Positions 39,884-47,515 of a stretch of DNA of 64,000 bases are shown piece after piece. The stretch's first letter is position 1. Every line of letters begins with the position of its first letter. The notes under the pieces were generated by a model, which was not told the origin of the DNA, did no database searches, and was given only the letters and a program-made list of their open reading frames with translations. A program made the position numbers and the translations under genes. The stretch comes from Streptosporangium sp. NBC_01495 (GTDB taxonomy: Bacteria > Actinomycetota > Actinomycetes > Streptosporangiales > Streptosporangiaceae), in assembly GCF_036250735.1 (NCBI RefSeq), contig NZ_CP109430.1:8680001-8744000 (forward strand), read 5' to 3'.

Positions 39884-42682
39884 GTGATCAATATCCCGGA
39901 ATGCAGCGTTGTGGTCATCACCTACAACGATGCCGCGCGGCTGGGCAGGGCCGTGCGGTCCGTGCTCCGGCAGTCCCTGCGCAACGTCGAGGTGATCATC
40001 GCGGACGACGCGAGCACCGACGACACCGGGAAGGTGGCCCGGGAGTTGCAGCGCAGGGACCCCAGGGTCCGCTACCTGCGCGGGGAGGTCAACAGCGGGG
40101 GCTGCGGGGTCCCGCGCAACCGGGGGGTCGCGGCGGCACGGGCGCCGTACGTGATGTTCCTGGACAGCGACGACGAGCTGACGAGACACGCCTGCAAGAG
40201 CATGCTGCTGGAGATCGAGCGGACCGGCGCCGACTTCGTCACCGGGCAGATCTCCCGGCTGTACGAGCAGACCGGGAAGACCGCGCGCTACTACCCCGCC
40301 CTGTTCGCCAGACGCAGGACGGTCGAGGGGATCGCCCGGGAGCCGGAGATGTTCCTCGACTCCTTCAGCACCAACAAGCTCTACCGGGCCGAGTTGCTGC
40401 GGCGGGTGCCGTTCCGCGAGGACATGCACTACGAGGACCACGTCTTCAGCACCGCCCTGTACTGCGCGGCGCGGCGGTTCGCCGTGGTCCCCTGGGGGGT
40501 CTACCTCTGGCACCGGGCCTCGGCGGAGAGCGAGACGCGGCTGTCGATCTCGCTGAGCCTGACGGACATGTCCAACGTCCGCTCCAGGATCAGGGCCGCG
40601 AGGCTGAGTGACGACATCCTGCGTGAGAACGGCCTCGGTGACCTGGTGCACGAGCGGCAGCGCCGCTTCATCCGCCAGGACCTGCGGGTCTACCTCAACC
40701 CGCTGCCCTCGCGCGACCCGGCGTGGATCGAGGAGTTCGTCTCGGTGATCCACCCCTACCTGGCCGACCTCGACCCGGTGGTGTTCGAGACGGTTGACCC
40801 GCTCCTGCGGGTCTGCTGCAGCTTCATCCTCGACGGCAGGCCCGACGAGCTCCTGGTGGCCGCCCGGTCGCTGAACGGGCCCAAGGCCCCGCCGCGCGCC
40901 GCCGTACGGGAAGGGGGGCGCACCTACTGGGGCACGGTCGCCGACGAGAGGCGGGAGATCACCTCGCTCCGGATGGCCGAGCTGCCCTACAGCGCCTCCC
41001 GGCTGCGCCACGAGGCGGTCGTCACCGGCGAGGGCACGCTGGTCAGGCTGGCGATCACGACGTACGACCCGTTCGGAGTGCTCGCCGCCACGCCGGGCTG
41101 GACCGCGTTCCTGCGGTTCAGGAACCATCGGGTACGGCTGGAACCGCGCGCGCCGGACGGTGACGGTGGTTACACGAGCGAGGCGGCGATCGACCTCGCC
41201 GCGATCCGCCACGGCCGCCTGGGCTTCGAGAGCCGGTACGACCCGGTGATCGAGATCGTCAACCCCGACGGGCGGGTCACCTCCGACCGGTTGCTCGTCG
41301 ACCCGTCCACCGCGCCGTTCGGTACGACCATCCTGTGGCACGAGGTCATCGTCAAGGCGGAGGGGACCGCCGCGTTCCTGCGGGTGCTCTGGCGCCGGCA
41401 GGGGCTGCTGCGGCAGCTGCCCCGGCTCAAGCGGGCCGGCACCCGTCTGCTGCGGAAGGTGGACGGGCCCGAGGTGAAGCTCCGCGTCTACAAGGGGTTG
41501 ATCTCCGTGCTGCCGCCGCGCGGGGACTTAGCCCTGTTCGAGTCCGACGTCGGCACCGGGTACACCGGGAACCCGCGCTACATCTACGAGGAGCTCAGGC
41601 GGCGGAACGCGCCGCTGAAGGTGGTGTGGTCGGCCGTCGAGGCCCGGGGAGACTTTCCCCCCGGCGTCAGGCTGGTGCGGCGGATGAGCTGGCGCCACAT
41701 CTGGACCATGGCCAGGGCGGGTTACTGGGTCGACAGCCACGGCATGCCGCTGGCCTATCCGAAACCGCCCGGCACCCGCTACCTGCAGACCTGGCACGGC
41801 CAGGGCATCAAGTCGGTCGGCTTCGACGCGCCCGACCTGCGCGCCGACTTCGACGGGCCGAGGGCGACCTGGCGGGCCGCGGTGGACCGCTGGGACGCGC
41901 TGGTCTCACCCAGCGCCGAGTTCGAGCGGGTCTTCGTGCCATCCAACGGCTACCGGGGACGGCTGCTGCGGCACGGCTCGCCCCGCTGCGACGTGCTCGT
42001 GCACGGCGACCGGGAGGCGGCCAGGCGGGCGAGGGAGCGACTGGAGATCCCGCACTGGTCCAGGGTGCTGCTGTACGCCCCCACCTACCGCGACCGGGCC
42101 AAGGGGTCCGGGCAGTCGGTCAGGGCCGACCTGGCCGCGATGGCCGAGTCCCTGTCGGGCGACTGGACGGTGATCCTGCGGACCCACCCGGTCGAGCGGT
42201 TCGAGGTGCCGGAGCACCTGCGCCACTTCGTCCGGCAGGCGGGATCGTATCCCGAGGTCAACGACCTGATACTGCTCTCGGACGCGCTGCTGACCGACTA
42301 CTCGTCGCTGATGTGCGACTACGCGGTCACCGGGCGGCCGATGCTGTTCCTGATCGACGACTGGGACGAGTACCGCAGGGTGGAACGCGGGGTCTACCAC
42401 GACCTGCCCACGATCGCCCCCGGCCCCTGCCTGACCACGACCGAGGAGCTGATCGAGGTGCTGCGCGATCTCGACGGGACGACGGCGTCGTTCGCCACCA
42501 AGTACATCGCGTTCCGCAAGACGTGGTGCGCCAACGAGAAGGGCCACGCCTCGGCGAAGGTGGTGGACGCCTTCTTCGGGCCCTTCCACGCCCAGGCCCC
42601 CGACCCCGCCGAGGTGTGGGAACGCGCCCTGTCCGCGGCGCGGCACCCGAGCCGCCTGCCGCTGCCGGGGCGGCTACGGTGA
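39884..42682 (+). CDS. Bifunctional GT2 glycosyltransferase / CDP-glycerol glycerophosphotransferase-like protein (polymer synthase 1)
   Basis: A 932-residue peripheral membrane enzyme. Residues about 6-230 are a GT-A family 2 domain (VVVITYNDAARLGRAVRSVL, NSGGCGVPRNRG, MFLDSDDEL, NKLYRAE). After a middle region comes a TagF/TagB-type Glyphos_transf domain at about 545-905: ESDVGTGYTGNPRYIYEEL, TRYLQTWHGQGIKSVGFD, LYAPTYRDRAK, and SDALLTDYSSLMCDYAVTGRP. The second domain should add polyol-phosphate units from CDP-glycerol or CDP-ribitol to a wall teichoic-acid-like polymer; the first would add sugars. GTG 39884; ribosome site weak. Stop overlaps the next gene by GTGA. Confidence 0.9.
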   Translation: MINIPECSVVVITYNDAARLGRAVRSVLRQSLRNVEVIIADDASTDDTGKVARELQRRDPRVRYLRGEVNSGGCGVPRNRGVAAARAPYVMFLDSDDELTRHACKSMLLEIERTGADFVTGQISRLYEQTGKTARYYPALFARRRTVEGIAREPEMFLDSFSTNKLYRAELLRRVPFREDMHYEDHVFSTALYCAARRFAVVPWGVYLWHRASAESETRLSISLSLTDMSNVRSRIRAARLSDDILRENGLGDLVHERQRRFIRQDLRVYLNPLPSRDPAWIEEFVSVIHPYLADLDPVVFETVDPLLRVCCSFILDGRPDELLVAARSLNGPKAPPRAAVREGGRTYWGTVADERREITSLRMAELPYSASRLRHEAVVTGEGTLVRLAITTYDPFGVLAATPGWTAFLRFRNHRVRLEPRAPDGDGGYTSEAAIDLAAIRHGRLGFESRYDPVIEIVNPDGRVTSDRLLVDPSTAPFGTTILWHEVIVKAEGTAAFLRVLWRRQGLLRQLPRLKRAGTRLLRKVDGPEVKLRVYKGLISVLPPRGDLALFESDVGTGYTGNPRYIYEELRRRNAPLKVVWSAVEARGDFPPGVRLVRRMSWRHIWTMARAGYWVDSHGMPLAYPKPPGTRYLQTWHGQGIKSVGFDAPDLRADFDGPRATWRAAVDRWDALVSPSAEFERVFVPSNGYRGRLLRHGSPRCDVLVHGDREAARRARERLEIPHWSRVLLYAPTYRDRAKGSGQSVRADLAAMAESLSGDWTVILRTHPVERFEVPEHLRHFVRQAGSYPEVNDLILLSDALLTDYSSLMCDYAVTGRPMLFLIDDWDEYRRVERGVYHDLPTIAPGPCLTTTEELIEVLRDLDGTTASFATKYIAFRKTWCANEKGHASAKVVDAFFGPFHAQAPDPAEVWERALSAARHPSRLPLPGRLR

Positions 42683-43836
42683 GCGGCGGGCGTACGGGGG
42701 CGGTGGTGTTCGCGTGCATGGACGCCGACACCCTGGGCGGCATCCAGCGCGTCACCCACACCATGGCGCAGGGCCTGGCCGAGCGGGGCCGCGAGGTGCA
42801 TGTGATCGGGCTGCACCGGGCCGTGAGACCGTTCCGCTACGTGGAACGGCCGCGCTACACCAGCCACGTGATCCACCGGGCTCCGGTGGGAAGGCTCTCC
42901 CGGCTGGGCAGGCGCCGCGAGCGGCGGGCGCTCGGCGGGCTGCTGCGGGAGGTGGGGCCGGGGTTCGCGGTGCTCTCCTCGCCCAGCGTGGTCACCCGGA
43001 TCGGGGGCCTGCTGCCCGAGCGGCTGCTGCCGATCGGGCAGTACCACGGGTCGTACGAGCACGCGCGGGGATCCTGGCACCTCGGCTCGGTCACCGGCCA
43101 CTACGGCGCCCTGGAGAAGGCGGTGTTCCTCAGCGAGGAGGACGCGTGGCTGTTCTCCGAACACGCGCTGCTGCCCAACACCTGTTCCATCCCGAACCCG
43201 CTGCCCGCCTGGCCGTCGCGGACCGCGGAGCTGACCGCCCGCCGGGTGCTGGGGGTCGGCAGGCTGGAGGGCGTGAAGCGGTTCGACCGGCTGATCTCGG
43301 CCTTCGCGGAGGCGTGCGGACGCCCGGCTTCCGGAGGTGCCGGTGCTCACCCGGATCTCGTGGCGGCCCGTCGCGAGGCGGGTGAGGGCTGGGAACTGCA
43401 CCTGATCGGCGAGGGGGCCGAGCGGGGGCGGCTCCTGTCGCACGCCGCGGAGTGCGAGGTGAGCGACCGGGTGGTGTTCCGCGGCGCGGTGCCCGCGGCC
43501 CTGATGGCGGACGAGTACGTGGGCGGGTCGGTGCTGGCGCTGTCCAGCGAGCACGAGGGGCTGCCGCTGGTGGTCGGCGAGGCGGCGTCCTACGGGGTGC
43601 CCTCGGTGGCGTTCGACGTGTCGAGCGGGCTCAGGTCACTCGTACTGGACGGGCGGACCGGGGTGCTCGTGCCCCCGGCCGACGTGACCGCGCTCGCCAC
43701 CGCACTGGCCGGGCTGATGGCCTCGGCCGGGGAGCGGCGGCGGTTGGGAGCCGCCGCCCGCGCGCACGTCGAGGCGTTCCGTCCGGACCACGTCCTGGAC
43801 CGGTGGGAGGCACTGTTCGACCAGGTCACCCGCTGA
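42679..43836 (+). CDS. Family 4 glycosyltransferase, coupled to polymer synthase 1
   Basis: A 385-residue GT-B enzyme. N-domain with MDADTLGGIQRVTHTMAQGLAERG. The C-domain holds RRVLGVGRLEGVKRFDRLISAF, then LIGEGAERGRL, then VLALSSEHEGLPLVVGEAASYG, the EX7E-type GT4 signature. GTG 42679 overlaps the upstream stop (GTGA), so translation is coupled. It probably transfers sugars onto the polymer made by its partner. An insert of about 15 residues (GRPASGGAGAHPDL) interrupts the domain between the first C-domain helices. The 3' end is duplicated in repeats downstream. Confidence 0.9.
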   Translation: MSGGRTGAVVFACMDADTLGGIQRVTHTMAQGLAERGREVHVIGLHRAVRPFRYVERPRYTSHVIHRAPVGRLSRLGRRRERRALGGLLREVGPGFAVLSSPSVVTRIGGLLPERLLPIGQYHGSYEHARGSWHLGSVTGHYGALEKAVFLSEEDAWLFSEHALLPNTCSIPNPLPAWPSRTAELTARRVLGVGRLEGVKRFDRLISAFAEACGRPASGGAGAHPDLVAARREAGEGWELHLIGEGAERGRLLSHAAECEVSDRVVFRGAVPAALMADEYVGGSVLALSSEHEGLPLVVGEAASYGVPSVAFDVSSGLRSLVLDGRTGVLVPPADVTALATALAGLMASAGERRRLGAAARAHVEAFRPDHVLDRWEALFDQVTR

Positions 43837-44020
43837 GCGTCACGCGACACGCCGACTCGCGGGGGCCTTGGCGTCCTGTTCGGCCAGGTCACCCGCTGAG
43901 CGTCACGGGCTCGTTCTCAGCGGGTCACCCGTCGATCCCCACCGGCTCGCCGCGGACCGGTCATCCACTGACCCCGACGGGCTCGTTGCGGACCGGTCAC
44001 CCGCTCACCCCGACCGGCTC
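43813..44020. repeat. Stop-spanning duplication followed by a 36-bp tandem repeat
   Basis: The GT4 end (CTGTTCGACCAGGTCACCCG through the stop) at 43813 recurs at 43876, a 63-bp period. Then 36-bp units begin exactly at 43908, 43944, 43980 and 44016 (core GGCTCG, later GGTCACCCG, CCCCGACC). The last unit is the 3' coding end of the sulfotransferase gene on the other strand. Confidence 0.85.
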
Positions 44021-45040
44021 GTTGCGCGGCATCGGCACTCCCGCCAGCACGATCTGGGCGGAGGTGAGCCGTGCCCCCAGCGGGTTCGGCTCGCGGAGCC
44101 GGATCAGCCGGTCGAACGCGACCCGCTTGACGCGGGCCAGCTTCCGCTTGGCCGCGGTCCGCTCGTAGGAGACCATCCGCGAGGTCTCGACCTTCGGCGC
44201 CCCGGTGAGCTCGTACCCGTACGTCTCCAGCCGGTCCCCGAGCACGCTCTCGCACAGCGAGATCTCGCCGGGGTCGAGCCGGTCGCGCCACGAACCGGCC
44301 CGCGCGGTGGTCACCTCGCCGAAGGTGCGCGCGTGCCAGGTCTTGCGGGCGGGTACGGCGATGTCGGCCACCGCGCCCGGGTCGCACATGGCGGGGTCGA
44401 AGTCCTCGCCGAGGAACTCGCACAGCCTGCGCAGGTGGGCCTCGGGCTCCGTGGTCAGGTCCTCGTAGCGCAGCTCGTGGTAGCTGCCGTCGGGAAGCCT
44501 CGGCGCGCCGTGCCGGGCGAAGTCGATCGCCTCGGCCCAGGCGGAGACCGCGCTGTAGACGCTCCCGTTGTACCAGGGCATCTCCTTCAGCGACGCCACG
44601 CAGTCGCGGCCGTCCCTGATCAGGTGCACGAACTGGGCGTCGGGGAACAGGCGCAGCAGCACGTCGGTGTACTGGAAGTACGAGGGCCGCTTGTCGCCCC
44701 AGCGCGGCTTGCCGTGCCTGGCCGCGTACGCGCGCAGCACGATGCCCAGCGCGGAGCCGAGCGTCGGCGGACCGCCGACGATCTGCTCCAGCACCTCGTC
44801 GCGGTTCAGCTCCAGCTCGTGAAAGCGCGACTGGCGCCGGTCGACCACCCATTCGCCCAGCTCACGCCGGTGTTCGGCGTCGTTGAGGTCGCCGAACTGG
44901 AGCCGCCGCTGGTAGGTGGAGACCATGAACCGGGTCTCCGGCGGGATCGCGACGCGCGGGTGGGCGTGCAGCATCAGCTGCAGCATCGTCGTCCCCGAGC
45001 GGGGACAGCCCAGGATGAAGATCGGGCGATCGGGCTTCAT
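43997..45040 (-). CDS. Sulfotransferase family protein 1
   Basis: A 347-residue PAPS-dependent sulfotransferase-like protein. The 5'-phosphosulfate loop is IFILGCPRSGTTMLQLMLHAH near residue 8. The 3'-phosphate-binding region is HLIRDGRDCVASLKEMPW, with the GDKRPSYFQY stretch before it and HELRYEDLTTEPEAHL after. ATG 45040 starts one base after the upstream paralogue's stop, so the two form an operon. The C-terminal 15 residues are encoded within the 36-bp repeat. Its acceptor is probably a surface glycan or polymer made by this locus (inference). Confidence 0.9.
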   Translation of the reverse strand: MKPDRPIFILGCPRSGTTMLQLMLHAHPRVAIPPETRFMVSTYQRRLQFGDLNDAEHRRELGEWVVDRRQSRFHELELNRDEVLEQIVGGPPTLGSALGIVLRAYAARHGKPRWGDKRPSYFQYTDVLLRLFPDAQFVHLIRDGRDCVASLKEMPWYNGSVYSAVSAWAEAIDFARHGAPRLPDGSYHELRYEDLTTEPEAHLRRLCEFLGEDFDPAMCDPGAVADIAVPARKTWHARTFGEVTTARAGSWRDRLDPGEISLCESVLGDRLETYGYELTGAPKVETSRMVSYERTAAKRKLARVKRVAFDRLIRLREPNPLGARLTSAQIVLAGVPMPRNEPVGVSG

Positions 45041-45041
45041 G

Positions 45042-46052
45042 TCAGACCTTCGCAAGCTCGCCGAGTTGCCGGCTGGTGAGCCTCGCGGCCACCGGGCTCG
45101 GCTCGCGGAACCGGTTGACGCGGTCGCGGAACTCCTTGCGCCTGCGCGCCCAGCGCCGCTTGGACGCCGCCTTCTCACACGCCTCGACGTGGGCCTTGCT
45201 CGCCTTGGGGGCGCCGCTCAGCTCGTAGCCGTTGGCGGTGAGCCGGTCGGCGAGCACGGTCTCGCACACCGAGATCTCCCAGGGCTCCAGCCTGGCCTTC
45301 CAGGACCCCGCCCTGGCGGTCGTGACGTCGCCGTGGGTGTTGCTGTGCCAGACCTTGTGCTGCGGGATCGCCACCCTGGCGACGTGGTACGGCTCGGTCA
45401 TCGCCGGGTCGTAGTTCTCGCCGAGGAAGTCGCAGAGCTTGCTCAGCTCGGTCTCCGGGTAGGCCGTCAGGTCCTCGTAGCGCAGCTCGTAGTAGCTGTC
45501 GGCGGGGAGCCTCTTCGCGTGGCGGCGGCCGTAGTCGATCGCCTCGCTCCAGTTGACCGCCGCGTGGAAGACGTCCTTGGTGTACCAGGGCATCTCCTTC
45601 AGCGACGCCACGCAGTCGCGGCCGTCCCTGATCAGGTGCACGAACTGGGCGTCGGGGAACAGCCTCATCAGGAGGTCCACGTGGTGGTAGTAGCTGGGCC
45701 GCTTGTCGCCCCAGCGGCTCTTGCCGTACTGCTCGGCGTACGAGCGGAAGGTGATGCCCATCGCCGACCCCAGTGTGGGCGGGCCCGCGACGATGTCGTC
45801 GATCAGCTTGTCCCCGTCGAGTTTGAGCTCCTTGAACTTGGTGTCCTTGTCGCTCACGATCCACCGGCCGACCCTCCGCCGGTTGCGCTCCTCGCGCAGG
45901 TCCCCGAAGGAGAACCTGCGGTAGTAGCCGGGCACCACGAACCGTGTCTCCGGAGGCACCGCGATGCGCGGGTGCGAGTGCAGCATCAGCTGCAACATCG
46001 TGGTGCCGGAACGCGGACAACCGATCACGAAGATCGGGCGGTCGGACTGCAT
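45042..46052 (-). CDS. Sulfotransferase family protein 2
   Basis: A 336-residue paralogue of the downstream sulfotransferase: PAPS loop IFVIGCPRSGTTMLQLMLHSH, GDKRPSYYHHVDLLMRLFPDAQ, HLIRDGRDCVASLKEMPW, YELRYEDLTAYPE. Strong identity over the whole length indicates a tandem duplication with divergence in the acceptor-facing loops, which suggests two acceptor positions. ATG 46052. It lies 25 bp after the CDP-alcohol phosphatidyltransferase gene on the same strand and is presumably cotranscribed with it. Confidence 0.9.
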   Translation of the reverse strand: MQSDRPIFVIGCPRSGTTMLQLMLHSHPRIAVPPETRFVVPGYYRRFSFGDLREERNRRRVGRWIVSDKDTKFKELKLDGDKLIDDIVAGPPTLGSAMGITFRSYAEQYGKSRWGDKRPSYYHHVDLLMRLFPDAQFVHLIRDGRDCVASLKEMPWYTKDVFHAAVNWSEAIDYGRRHAKRLPADSYYELRYEDLTAYPETELSKLCDFLGENYDPAMTEPYHVARVAIPQHKVWHSNTHGDVTTARAGSWKARLEPWEISVCETVLADRLTANGYELSGAPKASKAHVEACEKAASKRRWARRRKEFRDRVNRFREPSPVAARLTSRQLGELAKV

Positions 46053-46077
46053 GACAACGAACCCCCGTAAAACTTGG

Positions 46078-47109
46078 TCAAACAGATACGCGTGGCGCCT
46101 TCTCCACGAGCGGCACGACGGGCACCACCCGGGCGAAGAGCCACATTCGGTAGATCAAAACGACCTCGTTCAGCAGAAGCAGCACCCCCGCCGCGACCGC
46201 GAGGGGTACCAGGGCGACCGTCCCGATCAGCGGGGCGACCACGAACACCGCGGCGTGGAACTCGATACCGCTGATCAGGTGGGTCCGCACCCGATGACGG
46301 GCCAGGAGGCGGCCGAACCTGCGGGGCAGCTTCGGGCGCCTGCCCTTCCGGGGGCCCTGCCGTCCGGCCCGGCCCTCGCCCCGGTTCTCGAACCCGGCGG
46401 CTCGCAGCGGCTCGCGGAGCGTGATGACCTCGACGGGCCTGACGTGTCCCGCGTGTCCTGCGTGTCCCGCGTGTCCCGCGTGTCCCGCGTGTCCCGCGTG
46501 TCCTGCGTGTCCCGCGTGGACGGTGTGCCCGGCGGCCACCGGCGTCTCGCCGGGCCTGGGAGGTCCCACGGTCACCACGGACTCGACGGGCGCCAGGCGG
46601 CCGAGCCGGTTCTCCTTGACCACCTCGCGCACGCGCTTCATCTGCGGCGCGTTCACGTAGCGGAACAGGTCGAGCACGGCCACCCCGGCACCGAGCAGGA
46701 TGTAGGAGACGTCCCCCGTCGCCACGTACTGCCCGGACGCCAACCCCGCGGCGCAGCAGACCACCCTGATCCGGTCGCCCACGTAGTCGAGCCAGAGCCC
46801 GAACGCGGTCCCCGTCCCCTTGAGCCGGGCGATCTTCCCGTCCATGCAGTCGACCATGAAGCTCACGTAGAACAGCAGGGCCCCTGCGGCCAGCCGTCCG
46901 GACGCGAAGCAGATCGCCGAGCACATTCCGAGGATCAGGGAGAAACGGGTGAGCCCGTTGGGGGTGACGGACGTGTGGTTGGCGACGAGCAGGGTGAGCC
47001 TGCACGCCACCGGGTCGACCAGGAAAACGGTCCACCAGGAGTCTTTTCGTTTCCGGGTCGCGTGAACGTCGTCCAACGAATAGGCCCTCATGCGTTCCAG
47101 CATGGCCAC
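46078..47109 (-). CDS. CDP-alcohol phosphatidyltransferase family membrane protein
   Basis: A 343-residue membrane enzyme. The family signature D-x2-DG-x2-AR-x8-G-x3-D-x3-D is complete: D87, D90-G91, A94-R95, G104, D108 and D112 (DCMDGKIARL, then FGLWLDYVGDR). It would transfer a phosphoalcohol from a CDP-alcohol onto a lipid or polyol. Between the catalytic part and the last helices is a cytoplasmic loop with eight HAG tripeptides coded by 9-bp repeats. In this locus it may make a lipid anchor or activate an alcohol for the polymer. ATG 47109; first gene of the operon with the two sulfotransferases. Confidence 0.9.
   Translation of the reverse strand: MAMLERMRAYSLDDVHATRKRKDSWWTVFLVDPVACRLTLLVANHTSVTPNGLTRFSLILGMCSAICFASGRLAAGALLFYVSFMVDCMDGKIARLKGTGTAFGLWLDYVGDRIRVVCCAAGLASGQYVATGDVSYILLGAGVAVLDLFRYVNAPQMKRVREVVKENRLGRLAPVESVVTVGPPRPGETPVAAGHTVHAGHAGHAGHAGHAGHAGHAGHAGHVRPVEVITLREPLRAAGFENRGEGRAGRQGPRKGRRPKLPRRFGRLLARHRVRTHLISGIEFHAAVFVVAPLIGTVALVPLAVAAGVLLLLNEVVLIYRMWLFARVVPVVPLVEKAPRVSV
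46443..46518 (-). repeat. 9-bp in-frame minisatellite coding HAG repeats
   Basis: Eight near-identical units of CGTGTCCCG (plus strand) with CCTG variants, encoding His-Ala-Gly on the minus strand inside the CDP-alcohol phosphatidyltransferase gene. Period 9 keeps the frame, so copy number can vary without disruption. Confidence 0.9.
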
Positions 47110-47205
47110 GCGGAGTCTCCTCTCATCTACGCTCTGTAAGTACTAGAAGATCTCCATGCCACTTCTTGACCGACCCGCGCCACAGGGATCGGGCGCTTTG
47201 GGGAC

Positions 47206-47240
47206 GCGAAAGGCCGAGGAGGGCTTCCTCGGCCTTTCGC
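47206..47240 (-). terminator. Hairpin after polymer synthase 2
   Basis: Perfect 15-bp stem GCGAAAGGCCGAGGA (47206-47220) with 47226-47240, 5-nt loop. Downstream of the minus-strand gene ending at 47516 and before the next minus-strand gene (start 47109). Confidence 0.7.
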
Positions 47241-47329
47241 TGGGGCCACCGGCCGCCTTACCCGTGCCGACCTGCGGCTTTTTCCACCTCTGCCCGCCGC
47301 TTTCCCACGTGGAACCGCCGTTTTCTCCG

Positions 47330-47510
47330 TGTCGGCCGATCGCTTTCCCTGGGTCGGCCCATCGCTTTCCCCTCGCCGGCCCGGCTTTCGCGGAACGGGT
47401 CGGCGTTCCGCATCGGACCGGCGTTCCCGCGATGGCCCGGCTTTCGTGGAGCGGCCCGGCGTTTCCTCGTCGGCCCGGCGTCCGCGGAACAGCCCGGCCT
47501 TCGCGGGTCA
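47330..47510. repeat. Degenerate 20-24 bp repeats
   Basis: Units like GGCCCGGCTTTCGCGGAAC and GTCGGCCGATCGCTTTCCC recur about eight times between 47330 and 47510 with drifting length, just after the stop of the 1143-residue gene. No gene is supported in 47110-47515. Confidence 0.6.
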
Positions 47511-47515
47511 GGCGG

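Noticed and set aside
41335..42678. Extension of the GT4 frame upstream of 42679
   Set aside because: It overlaps the polymer synthase in another frame and is compositionally biased; the GTG at 42679 overlaps the synthase stop and begins the conserved GT4 sequence.
43908..44020. 36-bp repeats as CRISPR
   Set aside because: Contiguous tandem units that run into a coding end; no spacers.
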